DNA from: a bacterium
Lineage (GTDB): Bacteria > Elusimicrobiota > Elusimicrobia > Elusimicrobiales > UBA9959
DNA length: 17,858 bases
NCBI GenBank assembly: GCA_021812825.1
Contig: JAKAMO010000059.1
Location: 1-17,858 of the forward strand
Reading direction: 5' to 3'
Under the pieces are notes generated by a model. It did not search any database and had not been told where the DNA came from. It saw only the letters and a list, made by a program, of their open reading frames with translations. Position 1 is the stretch's first letter. Each line of letters opens with the position of its first letter. The position numbers and the translations under genes are program-made. Of the stretch, positions 7,827-15,094 are shown one piece after another.

Positions 7827-8492
7827 TCAGTCCGCCGCCTTGAACTCGACGTGCACCGTAAGGCGGTCTTCCGTAAAGCCGTCGGGGAGAGGCGGGAAAG
7901 GGGAGGCGGCCTGCACCGAGCTCTCGGCGGCGCTGTCGAAAAGCCGGTTCCCGGAGGATCTCTCCACCACTATGCTCTTGGTCCCGTTCCTCATGATGGT
8001 GAAGCGTACCGTGCAGCGCAGGCTGCCCGCCGACGGCATGCGCTCGGTCCAGGCGTTCCAAAGGGCCTCACGGACCTGGGCGATGTACCAGGGATAAGGG
8101 AAATTGTCGGCGTCCGTCACCAGCGGCGTGCCTTCCTCCCCCTCTTCCCCGGCCGGCGCGGTCCGCTTTTTCTCCGCTTCGAAGAGCTTGGCTCCGCTAG
8201 AGAGGACGCTGGGCTTGGGCAGCGGGGAGGAGGCGAAGTCGTCCTCGTCCGGCTTCTCCGCGGCCTTCGGGCGCGGCTGGGCGGCCGCCGCGGCCGCAGG
8301 TTCCTTCGCGGCCTGCGCTTCGCGGCCCGGCTTGTCCGCGGCCTTGGCCATGGTCACCACCTTGTCCTGCCCGATGAAGTCGATGTAGTAGGCCTGCTCC
8401 TTCCTGTGCGGGAAGGCGTTGCGTGAAAGGAGGAAAAGGCCGGCCAGCAGCACGAAATGAGCCGAGGCCGAGTATATCAGGTAGGAACGCAT
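7827..8492 (-). CDS. TonB/TolA-like energy transducer
   Basis: 221 aa. A single N-terminal signal anchor (~8-24), then a Pro/Ala/Lys/Glu-rich periplasm-spanning linker (~45-120, with AAKEPAAAAAAQPRPKAAEK), and a C-terminal TonB_C-like domain (~130-218: YPWYIAQVREALWNAW, then VRFTIMRNGTKSIVVERSSG and an FDSAAESSVQAASPFPPLP helix-turn). That last block is the classical TonB-family signature (vrf.i..dG.v....v..sSG...lD.aA..av..a.PfpplP). Together with ExbB and ExbD upstream it should pass proton-motive energy to outer-membrane receptors or to cell-envelope maintenance. The SPY-type LPxP box is not obvious, so TolA-like use is possible. Confidence 0.88.
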   Translation of the reverse strand: MRSYLIYSASAHFVLLAGLFLLSRNAFPHRKEQAYYIDFIGQDKVVTMAKAADKPGREAQAAKEPAAAAAAQPRPKAAEKPDEDDFASSPLPKPSVLSSGAKLFEAEKKRTAPAGEEGEEGTPLVTDADNFPYPWYIAQVREALWNAWTERMPSAGSLRCTVRFTIMRNGTKSIVVERSSGNRLFDSAAESSVQAASPFPPLPDGFTEDRLTVHVEFKAAD

Positions 8493-8511
8493 GGAAGATA
8501 CCTGGAGAGGG

Positions 8512-8919
8512 CTAGTCTTCCGCCTTCACGGCAATGCCTATCTTGCCGGCACCGAGCTTTTTGGCCGCGTCGAATACCGCGACCACCCGCTCCACCGGGA
8601 CGGCCTTGTCCGCCTCGACCAGGACGGTCTTCTTGTAGGACTTGCCGAAGCGCAGCCGCAGCTCCTTCTCCAGGCCGCTGAACTTAACGCGCCGGCCGTC
8701 CACGGTCATGGCCCCGTCGGCGGCCAGCTGAACCTTGAGCACGTTCTCGTCGCCGCCCTTGGTGCCCGTGGAGGCCTTCGGCAGCGTCACCAGTATCTGG
8801 GACTGCACGAGGAACGGCGTGATCACCATGAAGATGATCAGCAGGATCAGTGAAACGTCGATGAGCGGGATCATGTTGATCTCCGCTATTATGCCGCCTT
8901 TTTTATGATGGACCCGCAT
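8512..8919 (-). CDS. exbD: ExbD/TolR family biopolymer transport protein
   Basis: 135 aa, the normal length. Cytoplasmic N-terminus, then AEINMIPLIDVSLILLIIFM: Asp21 in the single membrane helix is the conserved proton-path residue of ExbD/TolR. The periplasmic domain (~45-135) has VTLPKAS and the KTVLVEADKAVPVERVVAVFDAAKKLG block typical of the family. It starts 8 nt after the exbB stop with a GAGG-type ribosome site and is followed 19 nt later by the TonB-like gene. Confidence 0.95.
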   Translation of the reverse strand: MRVHHKKGGIIAEINMIPLIDVSLILLIIFMVITPFLVQSQILVTLPKASTGTKGGDENVLKVQLAADGAMTVDGRRVKFSGLEKELRLRFGKSYKKTVLVEADKAVPVERVVAVFDAAKKLGAGKIGIAVKAED

Positions 8920-8927
8920 CTCTCGCC

Positions 8928-9557
8928 TCAGTTGACCCCGCTTAGCTCCCTGGCGCCGGAGCGGTCTATGACCTGCTCGGTTATCCAGTTCATCTCGCTG
9001 CCGAAGTCATTGGCCTTGTGTGAAAAATAGTTGTAGGCCACGATGGCGGGTATGGCCACGAAGAGGCCGGCTGCGGTGTTCACCAAGGCCTCGGCTATGC
9101 CCATCGCAACCACGGACGGGCCGGCGCCGGCGTACGTGGACAGGTCGCGGAAAGCCCGGATGACGCCTATCACGGTGCCGAAAAGGCCGATGAACGGGCT
9201 GATGCTGCCTATGGTGGCTATAGCGGTCAGGCTGCGGCCGAGGCGGGAGACGTGCCACTCCACGGCCTTCTCCGCCAGTTCGCGCTTCTCGAGCGGGGTG
9301 CCGGCGTGGGTCATCACCTTGTGGACTATGTCCCCGGCGGGGTTCTTCGAGCGGGCGCAGAGCTCGTCTATCTGCTTGAGCTCGCCGGTGCGCAGCAGGG
9401 CGTTGATCTTGTGCAGCAGTTCCCTCATGCCGCTGAACGTGCGCTTGTACATGGTCCAGCGCTCCCAGATGAGCGCGGTGGAGTAGATGGACAGGGCCGC
9501 GAGCAGGAACAGTATGGGTCCGCCCGCCACGATAAGCTGTTTAAAGGTGATGTTCAT
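8928..9557 (-). CDS. exbB: ExbB/TolQ/MotA family proton channel protein
   Basis: 209 aa. TM1 ~12-30, cytoplasmic loop ~40-105, TM2 ~108-135 (ATIGSISPFIGLFGTVIGVI) and TM3 ~150-175 (GIAEALVNTAAGLFVAIPAI). Both blocks are the ExbB/TolQ hallmark and hold the Thr and Gly residues lining the proton path. First gene of the operon that continues through exbD, the TonB-like gene, two small membrane proteins and the SDR enzyme. GGAG precedes the ATG by ~5 nt, and an extended -10 lies ~32 nt upstream. Confidence 0.96.
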   Translation of the reverse strand: MNITFKQLIVAGGPILFLLAALSIYSTALIWERWTMYKRTFSGMRELLHKINALLRTGELKQIDELCARSKNPAGDIVHKVMTHAGTPLEKRELAEKAVEWHVSRLGRSLTAIATIGSISPFIGLFGTVIGVIRAFRDLSTYAGAGPSVVAMGIAEALVNTAAGLFVAIPAIVAYNYFSHKANDFGSEMNWITEQVIDRSGARELSGVN

Positions 9558-9589
9558 TGGCTCTCCGGTGAGTTGTTTCTCTAAGTAGG

Positions 9590-9598
9590 ATTATAGCA
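9590..9598 (-). promoter_or_regulatory. Extended -10 promoter of the exbB operon
   Basis: The minus strand reads TGCTATAAT: a perfect TATAAT with a TGn extension. The predicted start site near 9583 leaves a ~26-nt leader carrying the exbB ribosome site. No good -35 box is present in the GC-rich sequence at 9610-9620, in keeping with an extended -10 promoter. Confidence 0.7.
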
Positions 9599-9683
9599 AT
9601 TAGGGCGGCGCGGCAGGAGGCCGCGGCCGGCTCTCCCGGACCCGGCCGGGCGGGACAGGGCGCGGGGCGCGCGGATCGGGGGG

Positions 9684-10712
9684 CTAAGCCTTGCGGAAGA
9701 CGTATTTTACGCGGGCTTCGAGGTTCTCGAAATAGCCGGAGAGGAGCTTGAGCTTGGCGGCTATTACGTCATAGAGCTCGGCCTGTTCGCGGGACTTTAT
9801 GTCGTCCAGGGCTTCCAGCTCCTTAAGCTTGTTGAACGCTCCGGAGAGCTCGTCGCGGAGCTTGGAGAGCTCCTGGTCGCGCCATTTGAGGTCGGCGCGC
9901 ATGCGGCCTATCTCCTCGCTGAATTTCCTGGAGCGCTCCTCATGGTCGCGGCGCTCCTCCAGCATGATGCTCTGGAATTCCTCGTTCTTTCCCACCAGCG
10001 AGGTTATGTTGTCGCCGAGGGTCCTGACCACCAGCTCCTTCTCCTCCAGCTGCGACCTGAGTTCGTGAAGCTCCTTCTCCAGCTCATGGGCCCGCTGGGC
10101 GGAGGAAGCCTGCTCCTTCTTCAGCGCGTTGTCGGCGTTGTCCGCGGTGGTCATCAGCCTCTCGTGGAGCTTGGCGTTATCGGCCGTCTTCTCGGCCAGG
10201 GCCTGCGTGGCCTCGGCGAGCTTCTCTTCGGAGCGCTTCTTAAGGGTCTTGTACAGGGCCTCCCACGAGGGATGCTCGCCCTTGATGTCCTGCGCGTTGG
10301 CTATGGAGCGCTTGAGCTTGTCGGAGAGGGCGGCTATCTCGGCGTTCTTGCGCCTCAGCTCCTCCTCGAAGCCGTGCTTCTCCTTGGCGTAGGAGCGCTT
10401 CAGCTCCTTTACGTCGTTCTCGAGCCTGGCGTTCTTGGAGATGGCCTTCTCCAGCAGCGAGCGGGAAGCGGTCTCCTCCGCCGCCTCCACAGTGATCGGG
10501 GGGCGGGGTTTGGCGATGGTCTGCAGCGGAGTCTCCAGGATCTCCTGGAAAGCAGGCTCCATGAAGGCCTCTCGCCACTGGCCGAGGGCCTTTTCAGGGC
10601 AGACCAGCGAGTTGCGGCCGAAGCCGGGCTGGGCGGCTATGTCCTTGGGGTAGAAGGGCCCCCGGATGGCTTTTTTGATGTACACGTAGTACTTGGAAAT
10701 CGGTTGCGTCAT
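9684..10712 (-). CDS. GYF-like domain plus long coiled-coil protein
   Basis: 342 aa. Residues ~7-58 (KYYVYIKKAIRGPFYPKD, then SLVCPEKALGQWREA) have the pattern of a GYF_2/DUF4339-type domain: an aromatic start, a GP turn followed by an aromatic residue, and a closing W..A. A 30-residue Pro/Glu linker follows, then heptad-rich coiled coil from ~85 to ~320 (many Leu/Ala at a/d positions, Lys/Glu elsewhere), ending in FENLEARVKYVFRKA. No membrane helix, no signal peptide and no enzyme motif. Probably a cytoplasmic scaffold or adaptor; its partner is not shown by the neighbours. There is no clear Shine-Dalgarno, and a weak TGGTAGCAT element ends 6 nt before the ATG. Confidence 0.75.
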   Translation of the reverse strand: MTQPISKYYVYIKKAIRGPFYPKDIAAQPGFGRNSLVCPEKALGQWREAFMEPAFQEILETPLQTIAKPRPPITVEAAEETASRSLLEKAISKNARLENDVKELKRSYAKEKHGFEEELRRKNAEIAALSDKLKRSIANAQDIKGEHPSWEALYKTLKKRSEEKLAEATQALAEKTADNAKLHERLMTTADNADNALKKEQASSAQRAHELEKELHELRSQLEEKELVVRTLGDNITSLVGKNEEFQSIMLEERRDHEERSRKFSEEIGRMRADLKWRDQELSKLRDELSGAFNKLKELEALDDIKSREQAELYDVIAAKLKLLSGYFENLEARVKYVFRKA

Positions 10713-10975
10713 ACTTAGATGCTACCAAAGGCGTGTTACAAAGAGATTACAAAAGTGAAAAGTATGGTAATCCGCGGCCAGCCGGCCCGGAGTTCGCTCA
10801 TAAGCGGGCGCGGCGGAATAGGGACCTTCGTCTTCCGCTGGCGAAGAACTCGTCGCGCACGCAGTGCGCTCCTCATACATTCTTCGCCACGGCCATAATG
10901 ATAGGCCGTCCGCTTCAGACTTCGGTCCCTGCGCCCTAAAATCGCTCACTCCGGGGCGGCTTGCGGCTACGGATA
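10713..10975. other. Gene-free stretch with structured element
   Basis: 263 nt between mtnA and the coiled-coil gene. The open frame seen here on the minus strand has low-complexity composition and no ribosome site, so it is judged non-coding. The left ~70 nt is AT-richer and may hold the coiled-coil gene's promoter. The middle holds the multi-stem element described separately (10820-10930). Confidence 0.6.
10820..10930. other. Nested inverted-repeat element, candidate structured RNA or palindromic repeat
   Basis: Outer stem AGGGACC (10820-10826) with GGTCCCT (10924-10930), extended after a 4x4 internal loop by TCT/AGA. Inside it, GGCGAAGAA (10840-10848) pairs with TTCTTCGCC (10880-10888), enclosing hairpin GCGCAC/GTGCGC (10855-10860/10864-10869). 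Next to it, ACGGCC (10889-10894) pairs with GGCCGT (10904-10909). The four helices are compatible with one branched fold. Either strand could be the RNA. Confidence 0.5.
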
Positions 10976-12040
10976 TCAGCGTTCCAGGTTTTTGCGGATG
11001 TTGGCGCGGGTGACCGGGCTGATGACGCCCTTCTCGGTGATGATGGCCGTAATGAGTCCGGCCGGAGTCACGTCGAAGGCCGGGTGCCGCACGCGGACGT
11101 TCTTAGGCGCGATGCGCTTGCCCTTAACGAACGTCACCTCGTCGCAGGAGCGCTCCTCGATGACTATGGCGTCGCCGTCAGCGGCTTTCGTGTCGATGGT
11201 CGGGGTAGGGGCCGCCACGTAGAAGGGTATCTTGTGGTACTTAGCTATCACCCCGAGCGCGTAGGTGCCTATCTTGTTGGCTGTGTCGCCGTTGGAGGCG
11301 ATGCGGTCCGCGCCCACGACGATGGCGTTGACGCCGCAGGTCTTGATGATGTGCGCGGCCATGTTGTCGGTGATGAGCTCCGAGGGCACGCCCTCGCGCA
11401 TCAGCTCCCAGATGGTCAGGCGGGCTCCCTGCAGGTAGGGCCTCGTCTCGCAGGAATAGGCGTGCTTTATCTTCCCCTTCTTGTGCGCGGCCGTGATGAC
11501 GCCCACGGCGGTGCCTATCCCCATAGTGGCCAGCGCGCCGGCGTTGCAGTGGGTCATTATGACGCACTTCTTCGGCAGCAGGGCCGCGCCGTAGTTGCCC
11601 ATGTCGCGGCAGGCCTTGTCATCCTCGGCCGTGACCAGGCGGGCTTCCCTGTCCATCAGGGCCGTGAACTTCTTCCTCGCGGCGGGCGAAAGCCTGCCGG
11701 GGTGCGCGGCCGCGAAGGCTTTCGCCAGGTTCAGCATGCGATCGGCGGCGTAGAACAGCGCCACGGCCGTGGGGCGGGCCGCCTTGAGCAGGTCGGCGGT
11801 CCTGCGCGCCTGCTTCTCGATCTCGGCCGAGGTGGCGGGCGCCAGGCGGCGCATCTCCAGCGCGAAGCCGAAGGCCGCCGCGCAGCCTATCAGCGGCGCC
11901 CCGCGCAGGGCCATGTCCTTCGTGGCCTTGGCCGCGCCGGCGGCGTCGCGCACGGTGATGAACTTTATCCTGTCGGGCAGCAGGCGCTGGTCCAGCACCT
12001 TCATGCTCCCCTTCCCGAATATCAAGCGAGGCGGTATCAT
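10976..12040 (-). CDS. mtnA: S-methyl-5-thioribose-1-phosphate isomerase
   Basis: 354 aa, normal for MtnA, the eIF2B-alpha-like isomerase converting methylthioribose-1-P to methylthioribulose-1-P in methionine salvage. Seen: LDQRLLPD (16-23), MALRGAPLIGCAAAFG (43-58), THCNAGALATMGIGTA with catalytic Cys164, CETRPYLQGARLTIWEL (197-213), and VVGADRIASNGDTANKIGTY with catalytic Asp244; the Cys-Asp spacing equals that of the Bacillus enzyme. The start ATG at 12040 was chosen for AAGGGGA just upstream; the frame is open further 5' but there it shadows yggU. No other salvage genes are in the window. Confidence 0.95.
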   Translation of the reverse strand: MIPPRLIFGKGSMKVLDQRLLPDRIKFITVRDAAGAAKATKDMALRGAPLIGCAAAFGFALEMRRLAPATSAEIEKQARRTADLLKAARPTAVALFYAADRMLNLAKAFAAAHPGRLSPAARKKFTALMDREARLVTAEDDKACRDMGNYGAALLPKKCVIMTHCNAGALATMGIGTAVGVITAAHKKGKIKHAYSCETRPYLQGARLTIWELMREGVPSELITDNMAAHIIKTCGVNAIVVGADRIASNGDTANKIGTYALGVIAKYHKIPFYVAAPTPTIDTKAADGDAIVIEERSCDEVTFVKGKRIAPKNVRVRHPAFDVTPAGLITAIITEKGVISPVTRANIRKNLER

Positions 12041-12050
12041 AGCGTTCCCC

Positions 12051-12081
12051 TTAAAAGTAAGGGCCCGCTTTGGGCGGGCCC
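12051..12081 (-). terminator. Hairpin between yggU and mtnA (weak terminator or attenuating stem)
   Basis: An 8-bp perfect stem GGGCCCGC/GCGGGCCC (12061-12068 with 12074-12081) is followed on the minus strand by TTACTTTTAA. The T-run is interrupted and overlaps the mtnA ribosome site, so readthrough into mtnA is likely. Confidence 0.55.
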
Positions 12082-12102
12082 GGCGTACAGCCCCGGCGGG
12101 GC

Positions 12103-12366
12103 TTACGGGATGGAGTCCAGGAGGTTCTTCAGCTCTTCCTCTGTCTTGCCGGTTATCTCCACCGTCTTCTCGCGGCCCTTGGCGCCGCGGATGATGTTGA
12201 CCATCTTGGCGGGGACCTCGAAGAACTCGGAGAGGTAGTCCCTGAGAAGCACGTTGATCTTCAGGTCGGCCGCGGCGGCGCATACCTTTACGCGCAGCAC
12301 GCTGCCTATGCGGGAAACCACCTCGTTGTCCTCACAGTTCGGTATGACTCTGACTTTTACGATCAT
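12103..12366 (-). CDS. yggU: DUF167 / YggU family protein
   Basis: 87 aa, usual for DUF167 (YggU), a small alpha/beta protein of unknown function often encoded beside yggS/yggT. Seen: VKVRVIPNCEDNEVV at the start, LRVKVCAAAADLKINVLLRD where the family has its APPvdGkAN helix, and VNIIRGAKGREKTVEITG, the G..sR.K motif. The central motif is divergent (no GKAN), so the call rests on fold pattern, length and neighbour. AGGAGGT sits 7 nt before the ATG, the best ribosome site in the window. Confidence 0.85.
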   Translation of the reverse strand: MIVKVRVIPNCEDNEVVSRIGSVLRVKVCAAAADLKINVLLRDYLSEFFEVPAKMVNIIRGAKGREKTVEITGKTEEELKNLLDSIP

Positions 12367-12407
12367 GCTGCCTACCTCCTGTTCCTTAAAAACGTGCCGC
12401 CCGCCGC

Positions 12408-13115
12408 CTAGGCGAAGAGCGCGCTGCCTATGCGCGGCAGGTCCGAGCCGGCCTGCACGGCCAGCTCGTAGTCCCCGCTCATGCCCAGGGACAGGTAGTT
12501 CCCCTCGCCGGGGAAGTCCCTGTCGAAAAGTCTTTTGGCCTCGGCGAAGACGGCCTTCAGTTCCGTCTCGCCGGCGTCCGCGGGCGCTATGCCCATGTAG
12601 CCGCGGACATCGAGATTGCCGAGCCCGCGCACCTGCTCCAGCAGCGAGGCCGCCTGGTCCGGAGCTACGCCGGACTGGGTGGGCGAGGCGTTCAACTTGA
12701 GCTGTATCATCACCGGGAGCGTCTTGCCGAGCGCGGCGGCGTGCCTGTCGAGCTCCGCGGCTATCTTGAAGCTGTCCACGCAGTCTATCCAGTCGAAGAG
12801 CTCCACGGCGGCCCTGGCCTTGTTGGTCTGCAGGTGGCCGATGAAGTGCAGCTGCACCCTGGAGCGCAGCGGCGCCAGGCCGCCTTCGGCCCACTTGGCT
12901 TTGGCGTCCTGTACCTTGCTCTCTCCGGCTATCCTGATCGCTCCGGACTCTATGAGGGCTTTCACGTCCTCTACTGCGGCGTACTTGGTGACGGCGATGA
13001 AATCGTTTGCTGAAGACGGCCGGCCGGCCCGGGCGCGCGCGGAGGCTATGCGTCCGCTAATGTCCTGGAAGTTGGATAGAAGGGCGCCCTTGCGTGTGAT
13101 TTCGGCGGTCGGCAT
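12408..13115 (-). CDS. yggS: PLP homeostasis protein, YggS/PLPBP family
   Basis: 235 aa, single-domain PLP-binding TIM barrel that buffers pyridoxal phosphate. Seen: DFIAVTKYAAVEDVKALI with Lys44 as the PLP-linked lysine, AGESKVQDA for the usual GEN-VQE, LHFIGHLQTNKARA (HFIGxLQxNK), the MIQLKLN strand, and a C-terminal LSLGMSGDYELAV plus RIGSALF phosphate-binding block. No Shine-Dalgarno precedes the ATG; an extended -10 ends 15 nt upstream, giving a very short leader. yggU follows after 41 nt. Confidence 0.95.
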   Translation of the reverse strand: MPTAEITRKGALLSNFQDISGRIASARARAGRPSSANDFIAVTKYAAVEDVKALIESGAIRIAGESKVQDAKAKWAEGGLAPLRSRVQLHFIGHLQTNKARAAVELFDWIDCVDSFKIAAELDRHAAALGKTLPVMIQLKLNASPTQSGVAPDQAASLLEQVRGLGNLDVRGYMGIAPADAGETELKAVFAEAKRLFDRDFPGEGNYLSLGMSGDYELAVQAGSDLPRIGSALFA

Positions 13116-13130
13116 GGTCGGGATATCTAT

Positions 13131-13139
13131 ATTTTAGCA
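13131..13139 (-). promoter_or_regulatory. Extended -10 promoter of yggS-yggU
   Basis: The minus strand reads TGCTAAAAT, ending 15 nt before the yggS ATG, in the AT-rich divergent spacer shared with the MFS gene. The expected leader is under 10 nt. Confidence 0.55.
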
Positions 13140-13183
13140 AAAAATGCCTGTTTTTCATAGGGAAAACGGCCGGGCGGCCTAAA

Positions 13184-13192
13184 TGCTATGAT
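13184..13192 (+). promoter_or_regulatory. Extended -10 promoter of the MFS gene (leaderless)
   Basis: TGCTATGAT ends 6 nt before the ATG of the transporter, so transcription is expected to start at or next to the A of ATG. No Shine-Dalgarno is present. No clear -35 box. Confidence 0.55.
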
Positions 13193-13198
13193 TTTAAG

Positions 13199-14449
13199 AT
13201 GGCTTTACCGCCGGGTTTCTGGATATTGGCCTCGGCCCAGGGGCTGATGGCCGCCGGCTACGCTATCTCCTTCCCTTTCCTGGCCGTATACCTCAGCTCG
13301 CACCGCGGCATGCCGATGTCCTGGGTCGGTTTCTTCCTGGCCGGTTCCATGCTGCTCTCCTCGAGCGCGCAGTTCATCGGCGGGGAGGTCTCGGACGCTG
13401 TCGGCAGGAGAAAGGTTATGTCCTGGGCGCTCGGCCTGCGCGCCGTGCTGATAGCGGTCATTGCCTGGGCGGTATACGCCCGCCTCCCGCTCTGGGTCAT
13501 CTTCTGCGTGCACCCTGTTTCGATGTTCATAGGAGCTTTCTTCGATCCGGCCGCACAGTCGTGGGTGGCTGACTATACGCCCTCTTCCGGGCGGATGAGG
13601 GCGTACGGCTTCCTGCGCATGGGCACCAACGCCGGCTGGGCGGTGGGGCCCGCCCTTGGCGGCTTCCTGGCGGCGGGTTCCTATTCCATGATGTTTTTCG
13701 CCACCGCTTTCGTTACCGCTGTCTGCGCGGCCATCGTCGCTTCTTCCGTGCGCGACTTCCCCGGGCAGGCGACGGGGCGGTTCGTGCCGCCGCGCTTCTC
13801 GGGCGCCGTTGCCGCGCTTTCCCACGGGGCTTTCCTGCGCTTCTGCGTTTTCAGCTTCGTGATGAGCGCGGTGGTCAGCCAGTTGGTCGTTACCACCTCT
13901 CTCTATTCCAAGACCTGCCTGGGGCTGGAAGAGCGGCAGATAGGTCTGCTGTTCTCCATCAACGGCCTGATGGTGGTCTTCTTCCAGTACTTCGCCACGC
14001 GCCTGCTGGAAAGGCGGCGCATCACATCGGGGCTGGCGGCCGGCGCGCTCTGCTACGCGGCCGGCTACCTGTTCCTGGGCTACGCGCCCTCTTTTTTCTT
14101 CGCCGCTGCGGCAATGGTAGTGGTAACTTTCGGGGAGCTGGCTGTATCCCCGGGACTGCAGGCTCTCGGCGCCAATCTGGCCCCTCCCGGAGAGAAAGGC
14201 CGCTATCTCGGCGTGCAGGGCCTGTTCCAGCAGGTGGGCCGCTCTGCCGGGATATTCGTCGGTTCCAACGCCGTAGGGCTGCTAAGCCCGGTGTTCCGAG
14301 AGGGGCCGTGGTATATCATAGCGGGGCTGGCTGTGCTGGCCTGTCTGGGCTTCATGTCGCTGAGCGGCCGGTTGAATCGCGAGCAGGACGGTTTGAGGAC
14401 GCTGCCGCTCCCCCCTTCCGCTCCTGCGGAGGCGGCCGAGCCGGCCTAG
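13199..14449 (+). CDS. Major facilitator superfamily transporter
   Basis: 416 aa with about 12 hydrophobic helices, the standard MFS length. The loop between helices 2 and 3 carries motif A as GGEVSDAVGRRKVM (GGxxSDxxGRRkvm). The second half repeats the pattern more weakly (FATRLLERRRITSG). The first half (FLAVYLSSHRGMPMSWVG, YGFLRMGTNAGWAVGPALGG) resembles drug- or sugar-efflux MFS of the MdtH/YfcJ kind; the substrate is unknown. The C-terminal tail is Pro/Ala-rich and cytosolic. It is divergent from yggS and the only complete plus-strand gene; it ends at a shared bidirectional terminator. Confidence 0.92.
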   Translation: MALPPGFWILASAQGLMAAGYAISFPFLAVYLSSHRGMPMSWVGFFLAGSMLLSSSAQFIGGEVSDAVGRRKVMSWALGLRAVLIAVIAWAVYARLPLWVIFCVHPVSMFIGAFFDPAAQSWVADYTPSSGRMRAYGFLRMGTNAGWAVGPALGGFLAAGSYSMMFFATAFVTAVCAAIVASSVRDFPGQATGRFVPPRFSGAVAALSHGAFLRFCVFSFVMSAVVSQLVVTTSLYSKTCLGLEERQIGLLFSINGLMVVFFQYFATRLLERRRITSGLAAGALCYAAGYLFLGYAPSFFFAAAAMVVVTFGELAVSPGLQALGANLAPPGEKGRYLGVQGLFQQVGRSAGIFVGSNAVGLLSPVFREGPWYIIAGLAVLACLGFMSLSGRLNREQDGLRTLPLPPSAPAEAAEPA

Positions 14450-14463
14450 TTTCCCGGCGCATG

Positions 14464-14493
14464 AAAAAAGCCCCCGCATCCGGGGGCTTTTTT
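14464..14493. terminator. Bidirectional Rho-independent terminator
   Basis: AAAAAAGCCCCCG and CGGGGGCTTTTTT (14464-14476 with 14481-14493) pair perfectly around a CATC loop. It has T-runs on both strands and separates the converging MFS and tail-anchored genes. Confidence 0.95.
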
Positions 14494-14505
14494 GGGGCAG
14501 CGCGG

Positions 14506-14883
14506 CTAGCGCAGGAGTTTCAGGAGCAGCAGGACGGCCCCTGCTATGAGGAATATCAAAATGGTGCGCCAGGAAGCGGATCCTTCCGGCTTGAGGTCGG
14601 CGTTCAGTGTGAGCTTTGCGGGGCGCGGGGCGACGTCTTCTCCGGCGGCGGCGGCTTTGGCCATGGCCTGGTCGTAAATTTGTCTTATATCAGGGGGCAT
14701 GCTTTCTACGTTCTCGTAAGGGACGCCGTTTATGACGATCTTGCGATGGCCGGGAGTGCCGGAGTTGAGTAGTGCGTCGTGGATGGTCTGGCGCAGTTCC
14801 GGGGGCACTTCGTCCTCGGAGTTATACTCTTTGCCGTTTATCCTTATCCTGCGCTTGAAGTTAATGTTGAACTCTATGCCCAT
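14506..14883 (-). CDS. Tail-anchored protein with two tandem repeats, unknown function
   Basis: 125 aa. Two copies of a ~30-residue unit: ~11-40 (RRIRINGKEYNSEDEVPPEL, then RQTIHDAL) and ~47-76 (HRKIVINGVPYENVESMPPD, then IRQIYDQAM). The pattern is a beta hairpin xIxINGxxY followed by a helix after PP(E/D)(L/I)RQ. An Ala/Pro-rich spacer follows, then one C-terminal membrane helix (~104-123) with a two-residue basic end, so the soluble part should face the cytosol. No signal peptide. Not a family I can name. GGAGGAG lies just before the ATG; the promoter is at 14905-14913. Confidence 0.8.
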   Translation of the reverse strand: MGIEFNINFKRRIRINGKEYNSEDEVPPELRQTIHDALLNSGTPGHRKIVINGVPYENVESMPPDIRQIYDQAMAKAAAAGEDVAPRPAKLTLNADLKPEGSASWRTILIFLIAGAVLLLLKLLR

Positions 14884-14904
14884 GCTTTCTCCTCCCCCAC
14901 CGAG

Positions 14905-14913
14905 ACTATATCA
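14905..14913 (-). promoter_or_regulatory. Extended -10 promoter of the tail-anchored protein gene
   Basis: The minus strand reads TGATATAGT (TGn plus TATAGT), ending 21 nt before the ATG. The expected leader of ~15 nt carries the GGAGGAG ribosome site. Confidence 0.5.
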
Positions 14914-14983
14914 AACCTCCCCCTGCTCCGCAAAGCCGGTGGTTGTCGGCTGGGCAGGGGTGTCAGGCACGGGGGCAAGAAAG

Positions 14984-14998
14984 TGTCGCTTCGCTCCA
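14984..14998 (+). repeat. 15-nt direct repeat, copy 1
   Basis: TGTCGCTTCGCTCCA, identical to 15080-15094. The core GTCGC-TTC-GCTCC is a degenerate mini-hairpin related to the CGTCGCGC...GCTCCTC motif at 15101-15123 and 10851-10874. Confidence 0.7.
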
Positions 14999-15079
14999 CG
15001 CGCACTGGCCTATGGCCGTGCCGCATCAGGCGCTATGCGCATCAAGCGGCCACCGTGCAGGGGGCTCGTCACGCAGATC

Positions 15080-15094
15080 TGTCGCTTCGCTCCA
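15080..15094 (+). repeat. 15-nt direct repeat, copy 2
   Basis: Identical to 14984-14998, 96 nt away, in the same gene-free stretch. Confidence 0.7.

Noticed and set aside
7015..8061. A 348-codon minus-strand frame as one protein
   Set aside because: Its first two thirds are the shadow of the TonB-like gene and the upstream small membrane gene; only the part from 7446 is coding.
10722..10949. Minus-strand open frame of 75 codons between mtnA and the coiled-coil gene
   Set aside because: It coincides with the palindromic element, has no ribosome site and no protein-like pattern; treated as non-coding.
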